Shown here one piece after another: positions 1 to 8,128 of a stretch of 64,000 bases of DNA. The position numbers and the translations under genes are program-made. The first letter of the stretch is position 1; every line of letters starts with the position of its first letter. Under the pieces are notes generated by a model, which was given only the letters and a program-made list of their open reading frames with translations, searched no databases and was not told the DNA's origin. Source of the stretch: Antedon mediterranea (Eukaryota > Echinodermata > Crinoidea > Comatulida > Antedonidae); NCBI RefSeq assembly GCF_964355755.1, contig NC_092672.1:20210501-20274500 (forward strand). Direction: 5' to 3'.

Positions 1-237
1 AACGCTACCCCACCACCTCTCTTATCTTTCCTATCATTGTGAATCAAACTGTAGCCTGGTAACTGGTATAGATTAATATTATCTTTTTCGGTTAACCAGG
101 TTTCACTGAAGGCAATGACGGAGAAGGCATGTACGAGTGAGTCTAAATAGTTTGAGATTAAGTCAAACTTATTAACAACACTACGACAGTTTAGTCCAAA
201 TATAGAAAAGTTTGATGATAAATTAGAATGTTCAAGT
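1..237 (-). pseudogene. LINE ORF2 endonuclease domain, 3' part of a split ORF
   Basis: The minus strand is open across this stretch and reads as the N-terminal half of an apurinic-type endonuclease from a non-LTR retrotransposon. The motif SETWL is visible, followed by RGGGVA about 25 residues later, as in CR1/L2/Jockey-group ORF2 proteins. An LNCRS segment upstream corresponds to the usual LNIRS strand. The frame is broken at 237 by the Gypsy element; its upstream part resumes at 6362. Without the insertion the two parts join in the same frame, so the LINE was uninterrupted here when the Gypsy element landed. The rest of ORF2, including reverse transcriptase, lies beyond the left edge. Confidence 0.85.
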
Positions 238-547
238 TATTGTATTCACCCTGTTTATAAAAGTGACCAGATCTACTTACCTATCTGGGAACTTCTTCCC
301 GCTTGGGGCAAATCCAATGTAATATATTAATCCAATAGATATACTCGATATAATACTGCCAATAGCCGTATCCTTCTTAACCACGGCAAACTCCGTGGCT
401 AACTGCCCCGATTTCTGGTCTGCCCCAACCGTTGGCGCATGTCGGCGCCCAGACGTCTACGTCACTTGTACTGGATCCGGGCGCCCGCAGACGGTTGGTA
501 GGTTCAGGCCATTCATTTATTGCCCACCCCCTGGGGTCGATACTACA
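238..547 (-). repeat. 3' LTR of the Gypsy element
   Basis: This is the downstream LTR in element orientation. On the minus strand it begins TGTAGTATCG and ends GAATACAATA. Taking the extra ATA as part of the LTR gives a perfect 4-bp target duplication on both sides. A canonical TG...CA reading (307 bp, 241-547) is the alternative but leaves no target duplication. I see no difference from the 5' copy. Confidence 0.92.
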
Positions 548-557
548 CTCCCCCCGG
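548..557 (-). other. Polypurine tract of the Gypsy element
   Basis: On the minus strand the bases CCGGGGGGAG lie directly before the 3' LTR. A purine run at this place primes plus-strand DNA synthesis in LTR retrotransposons. The call rests on position and composition. Confidence 0.75.
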
Positions 558-937
558 TTTTGAAAAGGAGGTAGTCGACCGGGGGTAACCCGGCTAGCGT
601 TGCTACCCGGCCCATGAGACTGGGTTCACAGGATTCGCTAGCTCCTTGTGACATAATAAACATGGCACCCGGCTGTGCGCCTGGTGCAAGTATAACTAAA
701 AACAACTTCGGCGCCCTTGTTAAGGTGTATCGGCCAATATTGAGCGCACGAGCTGCGAAATATTGACACATACCCTCCCTATGTAACGGAACCCGTTCTC
801 CCCGATACGTAACCAATCCCGATTCAGCCACAGGTGTTTGTCGCCGGACTGGAGTTAAATAATTCCCCGTCTGGCGGTTTCCCCGGTTCCAGCCATCCCC
901 TGATAGCCACTAAATCGGGATCTTAGCTTGAAATTGC
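548..937 (-). other. Gypsy 3' internal region, no recognisable integrase
   Basis: About 390 bp between the end of pol and the 3' LTR. One minus-strand frame is open from 831 into the LTR (to 517, 104 codons) but matches nothing I recognise; it has no HHCC zinc finger and no DDE catalytic core. In a complete Gypsy element integrase needs over 1 kb here. This stretch is probably the normal 3' end of the element left after an internal deletion. The open frame may be a remnant of pol's C-terminal tail or chance. Confidence 0.6.
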
Positions 938-3586
938 TCAAGCCACGGGAGTATCCCCAACCACACCGTTCTGAGCCAAATTGCTGGCACAGAACGAAGA
1001 CCCCCGTACGACCTCGATCGTAGTCCCACCTGGGTCCACCAACCCCTCCTCATTAGGGTCCGGTCCTGATTGCCGGATTTGTGAAATCGGAACTACGTCA
1101 TCCACGTCCTCCCGGAAACGGACCCACCGGCTATGTGCCCTGACGCAATAAGAGCATCCCCCGCAAGGCAAATCCCCCGGATCAACCCCCTGCTCAAAAT
1201 GGTCAACCGGTCTGGCCAGACGGGATAACGCATCTGCATTCCCATGTAGTACCCCCTTACGATGCTCCAGGACAAGATTATAGAGGCTGAGTTCCTCTAT
1301 CCACCTAGCTAATTGCCCTTGGGGGTTTTTAAACGACAGTAACCAGACCAGGCTGCTATGGTCTGTTCTAACCCGGAAAGGCCTACCCAAGAGATAGTGG
1401 CGAAAATGACGTGTCAAATACACCACCGCCAATAATTCTTTGCGGGTCGTACAGTAATTGCGCTGCTCCGCCGTAAGACGGGTGCTAGCATACGCAATTA
1501 CCCTCTCCTTTTCCCCTTGTACCTGTAGTAGTTCTCCCCCCAACGCCAGGTCCGACGCATCCACATCTAAAATGAATTCGTCCCTGGTATTAGGAAGGGT
1601 GAGAACAGGGGGTGTAATGAGAGCCAACTTTAAACCAGCAAAAGCAGCTTGCTGTTCGAGCCCCCATGCAAATGGCACCCCTTTACCCAGTAATTCGTAC
1701 AACGGGCCAGCCTTATCGGCGAAATGGTCAATGAATTCCCGGTGGTAATTAGCCAGTCCCAGGAACTGCTGCAACTCCTTTACCGAGGTAGGTACGGGCC
1801 AATCCTGGACTACAGTAACATCTGTAGCCGAAATCGATAAGGCATCCCCACCAACCACCCGGCCTAGGAATTCCACCTCCCGTTGGAAAAAGATACATTT
1901 TTTCGGCTTGAGCTTAAGGCTGCTGGCACGGAAACGTTCTAAAACATGTCGGACATTGCCCAAATGGTCATCAAAATTCCGTCCCATGACTACAATGTCG
2001 TCCAGAAAGGCAAGAACGGTGTCCCAAGCTAGCCCCCTCAGTACTAAACCCATAGCCCGTGAAAACGTGGCTGGGCAATTTGATAGCCCGAACGGCATTT
2101 TAACAAATTCAAATAGCCCGTACTTGGTAATGAATGCCGTTTTTCTCCTATCCTCTTCCCCCATACTAATTTGCCAGTACCCCCATATGGCATCCAATTT
2201 GGTAAACCACGTGTTGCCCGACAAAGCGTCGAGACAATCCCGTACCAAGGGTAGAGGATAAGCGTCCTTAATTGTAACATTATTTAGAGCCCGGTAGTCG
2301 ATACAGAACCGCACTGAGCCGTCCCGTTTGCGTACCAACACCGGTGGAGAGGCCCACTCGGACACTGAAGGCTGAACCACCCCTGCTTGTAACATTTTAT
2401 TTATCTCCTTTTCCTCCTCCCCGGCGAAGTGCATGGGAGTTGGTCGGAGTCGTTGTCGAATTGGCGGCGCATCCCCCGTATCGATAGTATGCTCAATACC
2501 CTTCAGGGTCCCTATATCAAATTGATGAGCCGCAAAGACATCTTGAAACTCAATGAGCAGTTGTTTCGCCCTATCGAACTCGGAACCGGACAAGGTTTTC
2601 CTTACATCCGCTAACATCCCTTCCAGGTGTTGTGGTACCCCACCCTGTTTCGTGGAGGATTTCTCTGCACTGTCAACCCCTACGGTGGACACCGATGCCT
2701 CCTGAGAAGGCGCGTGATTACCCTCCCACTCAGTGGCATTCCCCACAACCTCTCCCTGTTTCAGTGTTACATATCTGTCCGTAAGATTCGCCACGCAAAC
2801 TTTGGGAACAGTCCCACCCCGATGAATGGTAGATGGAATTAAAACTTTCCCCTGATTATCGGGTTCAATGAAATAATCGGGGAGATGCTCCCCTGTTACG
2901 TCCAACCGGCACAGTATATATCCCGCCGAAAACGGAGGAAGCACCCTGCGCTTGCCGACCGTCACCCGAGCAACCCTAGGGCTAACCTCCCCCGCCTCTT
3001 TGCGAAGCGAAAGTGTACTTGTTCCCACAGACAGTAATAATTTCCCACAATCGATAAGAGCTCGATTGGGTATCAAAAAATCCCCTCCCAGCAACATATC
3101 GTCATTTATAGGCGCCACGTACATATACTCAGTGTACTCTTCGGAACCTAATGCGAAAGTGACTGGGCCTACCCGATACCCTGGCATAGAAGTCCCCCTC
3201 CCTGCCAATTTAAAGGAAAGTTCTGCAATTATTGGTGGGGCGGGATCCAGCTTGGCAAACACCCGGTCTGAGAGAATTGTGTAATCAGCAGCGGTATCTA
3301 CTACAGCTACCGTGTGAACCCCATTTACAAACACTGTGGCATGCAATGCCTTCGCCGACTCTACCCTATTTACCACTATGCATGGTCCCCTTTCCTTTAG
3401 ACTAACCATGTCCACGGACACCTCCAGAGGAACCCCACCCGGGTACCCCTGTACCTCTTCCCGCTTAGCGCACGAGCCTTCAAAACGCTGGCAGTCGGTG
3501 GTCAGGCCCCGACCCCCGACCCCTACTCGTTTAAAGGATCTTCTTGTTCCCCCACCTGCCTGGCTTGACGCGCTAATTTCGGGCAT
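938..3586 (-). CDS. pol: Gypsy pol: protease, reverse transcriptase, RNase H
   Basis: An 882-codon frame, one base back (-1) from gag and overlapping it by 64 bp. From N to C: a retropepsin-like protease with active-site motif DTA (VVDTAADYTILSD) near residue 95; reverse transcriptase from about residue 370, with SEWASPPVLVRKRDG, the WGYWQI segment and the catalytic FLDDIVV box; then RNase H with DVDASDLALGG, the TTRKELLAVVY helix and RTDHSSL, ending near ADALSRL. About 100 further residues include a CGGCSYC pair but no integrase zinc finger or catalytic core. The protein makes and processes cDNA in cytoplasmic particles. DTA instead of the commoner DTG/DSG and AIWGYWQ in place of the usual DLxSGYWQ are mild oddities. 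No internal stops. Confidence 0.92.
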   Translation of the reverse strand: MPEISASSQAGGGTRRSFKRVGVGGRGLTTDCQRFEGSCAKREEVQGYPGGVPLEVSVDMVSLKERGPCIVVNRVESAKALHATVFVNGVHTVAVVDTAADYTILSDRVFAKLDPAPPIIAELSFKLAGRGTSMPGYRVGPVTFALGSEEYTEYMYVAPINDDMLLGGDFLIPNRALIDCGKLLLSVGTSTLSLRKEAGEVSPRVARVTVGKRRVLPPFSAGYILCRLDVTGEHLPDYFIEPDNQGKVLIPSTIHRGGTVPKVCVANLTDRYVTLKQGEVVGNATEWEGNHAPSQEASVSTVGVDSAEKSSTKQGGVPQHLEGMLADVRKTLSGSEFDRAKQLLIEFQDVFAAHQFDIGTLKGIEHTIDTGDAPPIRQRLRPTPMHFAGEEEKEINKMLQAGVVQPSVSEWASPPVLVRKRDGSVRFCIDYRALNNVTIKDAYPLPLVRDCLDALSGNTWFTKLDAIWGYWQISMGEEDRRKTAFITKYGLFEFVKMPFGLSNCPATFSRAMGLVLRGLAWDTVLAFLDDIVVMGRNFDDHLGNVRHVLERFRASSLKLKPKKCIFFQREVEFLGRVVGGDALSISATDVTVVQDWPVPTSVKELQQFLGLANYHREFIDHFADKAGPLYELLGKGVPFAWGLEQQAAFAGLKLALITPPVLTLPNTRDEFILDVDASDLALGGELLQVQGEKERVIAYASTRLTAEQRNYCTTRKELLAVVYLTRHFRHYLLGRPFRVRTDHSSLVWLLSFKNPQGQLARWIEELSLYNLVLEHRKGVLHGNADALSRLARPVDHFEQGVDPGDLPCGGCSYCVRAHSRWVRFREDVDDVVPISQIRQSGPDPNEEGLVDPGGTTIEVVRGSSFCASNLAQNGVVGDTPVA

Positions 3587-5712
3587 TCCCTTTTGAAATG
3601 ACCCACTTCATTACATTCAAAACAGCGGTCCCAGTTAGTAGTAGTGGATTGGGGAGGAGGTGACGGCCCCGAGCCCCCACCCAAACGATCCCCACCCTCT
3701 ACTATTTCCAAGACCCTTTTTAACAACCCTTTAACCTGGGCCAAATCCGCCTCTATCGCCATAACCCTTTTACCTAACCCACCCGGCTGGGCCTCGGCCC
3801 CACCTCTAGGTGGTGGTCGGTAAAATCCCCTATTTTCCACCCCTGGCCTACGCTCAACTAACCGCACTACGGGATCCCCCTCCACCTCACTATCGTTATC
3901 CTCCTCCAGTTGGACGGGCCTGGAAGAAAGCGGACGTGATTGTGTCGTCGGCCTAGTCGAGACCGATGGAGACCTTGCCTGGGGTGGTAGTGACGTCATT
4001 TCTTTTCCCCACTTAGTTTCATAAAGAGATTGGAGGCTGTTAAATTTATCATACTTTCTAAGCGCCTCGGACATAGTCGCGCAATTTTCAAAAAGTACCA
4101 ATTTTCCCACCCCCGTGTTACGGCACCCGATACAGAACTTCATGGCTGAATGTCTCTGTATCCATTCATTAGAAAGCGGCTTGAATGCTTTCCTAGTTAG
4201 GGTTAATACCCGATCGGCCCATTCCCCTACTGACTCCGTTCCCTGTTGGGATGCGGTCTCTAGTTTGGCCTGGAGGACCTCGGGAAGTTCATCCTCCGTA
4301 AACCGTTGGTCAAAGGCATGAATTATATCCCAAAAGGAAATGTCCCCATCCATTGTTACTAAATTGGTGTAGAGGTCCGCCGCAGCCCCCTCCACGCACC
4401 AACACAAAGCCTCTTTCATCTCCCAGGGCGAAAGATGATGCTCTTCCGAAAAAGCCCTAAACCTACGTTTAAAGAAAGCCCAGTTATCCTTCCCTCTATA
4501 TACCAGGCTTCTCGGGACGTCCTTAGAACGGAAAGGTTCCCATCTTGGCCTACCACCCGACCTACTACCCCTAGTTCCAGCCCTTGGACCTCTATCCCTT
4601 CGGTCCTGGTACAATACTGGCCCCTCTTCGTATCTACCCCAGGGTTGTGGAACGACCCATGAATAGTCCCAGTCCTGACGACCTGGCCCCTCCCGCTGAC
4701 GACCAGATGGCCATCCATACGGAGACTCGAACCCCTGGTATCCACCCCACCTCCCGAATCGGTCCGAAGTCCAATCCGCTTCCTGGCGAGTAGGCATGTG
4801 CGAGGGTACTGGTCTCTCAACCCGTGGACGATATTCAGGACGGTCCCAAGTACCATCCCCATGGAACCCGTTCCCTGATCTATCTCCCCCCCATGAGTTA
4901 CCCTCCCTCATATTTGGCCATTGTCGGCCTGTACCAACCTCGTCCCTTTGAGAATCCCTCCGTGGAGCCGGATATCCCCCTTTCGACACCGGAGTCCCAT
5001 ATCCTTTATTCCCGCTAAACTCCTTCCCCCCTCTACATGCGGATACCTCCCCAGCCTTGTACTGGAGAGTCGCTGCGTACTCTTCTGCGGAACCCACGTG
5101 AGCCTCCTCCCCACTAGAGTAACCCCCTTCCTGGTTCTCTGGAGAAAGAGAGAATTCCCTAAAGGACATAAACTTAAGCTTTTGCTCAGTGTTCCGGGAA
5201 CGAATATCACCATTCCCGGGACTCACCTCCTGCTTTAGAGCACTTTTAATCGTATAGGCGCCCTTACTAACCCCAGCAGACCCAGACGATGCCGACCCCT
5301 GCCGCCGGACCATCGAAGATACATCACCTAATCCATGGTGAGCCCTATCAAAAACTACTCCTTTTTCCCCAGAGCCTCCCCTATCAGCCCCACCCTCAGA
5401 TCCTAAACGCTCGGCTGCGGAATGAACACCAAAATCATTCCGATCATCTACCAATGACGACACAGAACCCAACATTCGACTAAAGTCCTCGGGTGACAAC
5501 CTAGGGTTAGGTGCAAAATCAAATCTGTTCAAGAATTCTGGCTTCTTACTCAGACCCTTAATAGAACTTAAATCTATTACAGACGAAATATTACCCAATC
5601 TGGTCCTAAGAGACAGAATCTCGTCCGCCCGAACCACTCCTATCCCCGGAATATCGCATAATTGTTCGAGTGTACAAAAATTCACCCGAATGCGATTACC
5701 GTCTATAGGCAT
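3523..5712 (-). CDS. gag: Gypsy gag polyprotein with N-terminal helix-hairpin-helix
   Basis: The frame is open from 5796, but its first ATG is at 5712, giving about 729 residues. Residues about 8-55 read like a ComEA-type helix-hairpin-helix: CTLEQLCDIPGIG, then ADEILSLR, then IDLSSIKGLS. A long charged, Gly/Arg-rich, low-complexity middle follows. Next comes a retrotransposon-gag-like helical domain around WAFFKRRFRAFSEE and LCWCVEGAAADLY, which should form the capsid. Near the C-terminus is a CCHC zinc knuckle (CFECNEVGHFKREC) for RNA packaging. The protein should assemble the virus-like particle and bind genomic RNA. The HhH is unusual for Gag; its assignment comes from pattern only. Confidence 0.88.
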   Translation of the reverse strand: MPIDGNRIRVNFCTLEQLCDIPGIGVVRADEILSLRTRLGNISSVIDLSSIKGLSKKPEFLNRFDFAPNPRLSPEDFSRMLGSVSSLVDDRNDFGVHSAAERLGSEGGADRGGSGEKGVVFDRAHHGLGDVSSMVRRQGSASSGSAGVSKGAYTIKSALKQEVSPGNGDIRSRNTEQKLKFMSFREFSLSPENQEGGYSSGEEAHVGSAEEYAATLQYKAGEVSACRGGKEFSGNKGYGTPVSKGGYPAPRRDSQRDEVGTGRQWPNMREGNSWGGDRSGNGFHGDGTWDRPEYRPRVERPVPSHMPTRQEADWTSDRFGRWGGYQGFESPYGWPSGRQREGPGRQDWDYSWVVPQPWGRYEEGPVLYQDRRDRGPRAGTRGSRSGGRPRWEPFRSKDVPRSLVYRGKDNWAFFKRRFRAFSEEHHLSPWEMKEALCWCVEGAAADLYTNLVTMDGDISFWDIIHAFDQRFTEDELPEVLQAKLETASQQGTESVGEWADRVLTLTRKAFKPLSNEWIQRHSAMKFCIGCRNTGVGKLVLFENCATMSEALRKYDKFNSLQSLYETKWGKEMTSLPPQARSPSVSTRPTTQSRPLSSRPVQLEEDNDSEVEGDPVVRLVERRPGVENRGFYRPPPRGGAEAQPGGLGKRVMAIEADLAQVKGLLKRVLEIVEGGDRLGGGSGPSPPPQSTTTNWDRCFECNEVGHFKRECPKLARQARQVGEQEDPLNE
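3529..3535 (-). promoter_or_regulatory. -1 ribosomal frameshift slippery heptamer T TTA AAC
   Basis: On the minus strand the gag frame reads CC T TTA AAC GAG TAG at its end. T TTA AAC fits the X XXY YYZ rule exactly and in the correct phase, one sense codon before the gag stop (3523-3525). Pol is in the -1 frame and open across this site. This is the expected mechanism for making a Gag-Pol fusion. No downstream pseudoknot was worked out. Confidence 0.82.
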
Positions 5713-6036
5713 GATAATCCAGATACCACTATTAACTACAATACCAAAACTGGAAGGTTTGAAACCCGCCGCTGGAGATCGATTCGTGACTTCCAAAAGC
5801 GGAATAAATATTAATTAACAATCAATTAATTAATAAAAATCCTAATGGACACACCAATGTCTGTATCCAATTAATTAATACTTACCGCAACACACCGTAC
5901 CGTAATAACGCGGTAAATGCTTTTCCTACCAACCTTGGAAACTAATTTGCATAATATGCGGAACAAGTGTGTCTTCTATCGCACACACAAATTCCTCAGG
6001 AAAACAAGCAAAAATACAGGAATAATTATCCCTTTT

Positions 6037-6050
6037 TGCTCGCAGCGCCA
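6037..6050 (-). other. Primer-binding site of the Gypsy element
   Basis: On the minus strand TGGCGCTGCGAGCA starts one base after the 5' LTR. TGG at this place pairs with the CCA end of a tRNA primer. I could not assign the tRNA species. Confidence 0.65.
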
Positions 6051-6051
6051 A

Positions 6052-6361
6052 TATTGTATTCACCCTGTTTATAAAAGTGACCAGATCTACTTACCTATCT
6101 GGGAACTTCTTCCCGCTTGGGGCAAATCCAATGTAATATATTAATCCAATAGATATACTCGATATAATACTGCCAATAGCCGTATCCTTCTTAACCACGG
6201 CAAACTCCGTGGCTAACTGCCCCGATTTCTGGTCTGCCCCAACCGTTGGCGCATGTCGGCGCCCAGACGTCTACGTCACTTGTACTGGATCCGGGCGCCC
6301 GCAGACGGTTGGTAGGTTCAGGCCATTCATTTATTGCCCACCCCCTGGGGTCGATACTACA
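6052..6361 (-). repeat. 5' LTR of the Gypsy element
   Basis: The upstream LTR in element orientation matches 238-547 over its whole length with no difference seen. It should hold the element's promoter. The flanking AAGT at 6362-6365 is the second copy of the target duplication. Confidence 0.92.
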
Positions 6362-6439
6362 AAGTAAAGAAATTAAGTTATCTTCGTTAAAATATTCTGT
6401 GCTCACATTTACATTATCAAAAAGGTCACATTCAAACAT
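6362..6439 (-). pseudogene. LINE ORF2 N-terminus, 5' part of the split ORF
   Basis: An ATG at 6439 opens a frame of 26 codons beginning MFECDLFDNVNVS that runs into the Gypsy LTR. Removing the Gypsy element and one target-duplication copy places it in frame with the endonuclease reading at 1-237. It is therefore the start of the same ORF2. The downstream translation into the LTR (to 6191) is an artefact of the insertion. Confidence 0.8.
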
Positions 6440-7306
6440 TTAAATTAGACAGAAAAGGAAATGACAAATGAATAAAATTGAGCAAGCTGCTTACAGCAGA
6501 GAATAGTTAACACATTATAGCCTAAGTTAACAAGTATGTACAATAAATTACAATATATACAATGTAATATGAATTGACATACCAACAACAACTAAACGAC
6601 AGGCAGTGAAACAATAATGATGATCATGGACGCCAATTAAGTATTTGGTTAACTTAAACGATTTTGATCAATCTAACTCACCGATGTCCAGAATGTATTA
6701 TTATGGCAAGTTATCGTTACTCACTGGTAAGTCAAAGCATCGCCGGTAAACAGCTACGTTGAAACGGTCTAGAACATGATGTCTCAATAACGGCGCTCAC
6801 TTATTAATCACATCAGCCACTTAATTTGTCATTATACATCACTAGTAAAGTACGGATAGTATAACTTAAATACATTTAGTTGTGTTGTGTTTCATTAAAA
6901 CGATGTGTTTAACGTTTACGAGTTTGATCAACCCAGTAACTCATCGATGAATTACCGGTAAACAACTACGTTGAAACTTTCATCGTCAACAGCCACTTAA
7001 TTGCTGTTGGTATTTCTCATTATGTAACACTATCGTCGCACACCTGTCATGGGTCACATGATTAAAGTTTGAATGGACAGAGATATCGAGAACATAACAG
7101 CCAGGTGCGCGACATAAACAAACAAACTTCGTTTATTTACAATTTATAACGGTAGAAATACTACTACAATCACATAATTAGTCTACGTTCTACAAGACAA
7201 TGATATACTCTGGGGTAATGTAGGTATGAAATATAATTCATAAACATTAATTAATTGTGTTCAATTGAACAACATTAATTAATTTGGCTTAATGACTTAA
7301 TTATAG
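6440..7306. repeat. ORF1-ORF2 spacer of the LINE with a diverged two-copy repeat
   Basis: About 870 bp between the LINE ORFs with no coding frame. Two diverged direct copies of a roughly 210-260-bp segment are visible: CCGGTAAACAGCTACGTTGA near 6744 and CCGGTAAACAACTACGTTGA near 6955, each followed by CAGCCACTTAATT. The spacer is longer than is usual between LINE ORFs, so it may include an unrelated insertion. Confidence 0.5.
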
Positions 7307-8128
7307 TTATTTTAGTGGCTTGTATGGCTTACCGTCGATAAACAGTTGTCCATTTCTGAATACGGGCTTACGTTTTTTGGCATATGCCTGCGCCATAATT
7401 GTAGATAATTCTCTCTTTTTCTTCATGTCCGCGTCAGGTGAATATTCAGTAATAAATACGTTTTGTGATTTACTTTTTAATTTTATTTTTCCTAGTTTTA
7501 GGACTTGGTTTCTTTGTGGACGGTACAGAAATTTAGCTATTATATGCCTCGGTTTGTTATCTAAACGGCGTTTCCCGGTGCGATGGCAATTTTCAATTTC
7601 GATGTCCTCGAGTCCGAGTTCTTCGCGTAGTACTTTTTGCAATAAGTACTGGGTGTTTTCTGTAGCATTTTCTATAACTCCTCCAAACCTTAGATTAAAA
7701 CTCCTACTGTATCTTTCTTGTTTTAGGATTGAATTTTCCATGTCCGCCATTTTATCCTGACAAGCCGCCATTTTGTTTTCATACTCCTCCATTTTCTTGA
7801 TTTCATTTCCAATTTTTTTTATTTCTTCCTTCGTTTTGTTAGTTGAATCATGCGCATATTCCACACTTTTTTCTAGATCTTTGACAGTTGTTTCCAGTTT
7901 GGTAAGCCTTTTGTTGTAGTTTTTTTGATTTTCTCGGACTTTATCTAGTTTACCATTAAGTTGTTTTGATAGCCTACCTAGTTGATCGGCAAGCGTTTGA
8001 GTTTCCCCCTGTCGATCGCCGGAGGCTTCGATTGGATCATCTGCTTCTGGACTTTCGGAGGGTCTAGCTTTTCTTGTTAAGTCAATTGATTTAGTATTTG
8101 CCCTAGTAGGCCTATTAGTCGCCATCAT
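7307..8128 (-). CDS. LINE ORF1 protein, L1-ORF1p-like (coiled coil plus RNA-binding domain)
   Basis: A 273-residue intact frame. Residues about 45-145 are a charged, heptad-like region rich in Lys, Glu, Asn and Gln, predicted to be a trimerising coiled coil. Residues about 150-265 resemble the RRM and C-terminal domain of L1-type ORF1 proteins (Transposase_22 group): RYSRSFNLRFGGV, then LGLEDIEIENCHRTGK, then RHIIAKFLYRPQR. Such proteins bind the LINE RNA and act as nucleic-acid chaperones in the RNP. It lies upstream of the split ORF2 on the same strand, in the ORF1-ORF2 order of one element. The intact frame suggests a fairly young LINE. Confidence 0.85.
   Translation of the reverse strand: MMATNRPTRANTKSIDLTRKARPSESPEADDPIEASGDRQGETQTLADQLGRLSKQLNGKLDKVRENQKNYNKRLTKLETTVKDLEKSVEYAHDSTNKTKEEIKKIGNEIKKMEEYENKMAACQDKMADMENSILKQERYSRSFNLRFGGVIENATENTQYLLQKVLREELGLEDIEIENCHRTGKRRLDNKPRHIIAKFLYRPQRNQVLKLGKIKLKSKSQNVFITEYSPDADMKKKRELSTIMAQAYAKKRKPVFRNGQLFIDGKPYKPLK

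Larger units (their letters stand above)
238..6361 (-). mobile_element. Gypsy (Ty3-type) LTR retrotransposon lacking integrase
   Basis: A 6124-bp element on the minus strand. Its 310-bp LTRs (238-547 and 6052-6361) look identical by eye. It is flanked by the 4-bp direct repeat AAGT at 234-237 and 6362-6365. Reading the minus strand, the order is 5' LTR, primer-binding site, gag, pol (protease, RT, RNase H), a short untranslated or unassigned tail, polypurine tract and 3' LTR. Integrase is missing. Internal base composition is clearly more GC-rich than the AT-rich surroundings, as expected of a recent arrival. Identical LTRs and a clean target duplication indicate a young insertion. It sits inside the endonuclease domain of an older LINE. 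Confidence 0.93.

Noticed and set aside
4416-4862. 148-codon minus-strand frame inside gag
   Set aside because: A shadow frame of the Gly/Arg-rich part of gag; the gag frame itself carries the recognised domains.
6191-6439. 82-codon frame from the LINE ORF2 start into the LTR
   Set aside because: Only the first 26 codons are LINE sequence; the rest is LTR read through the insertion junction.
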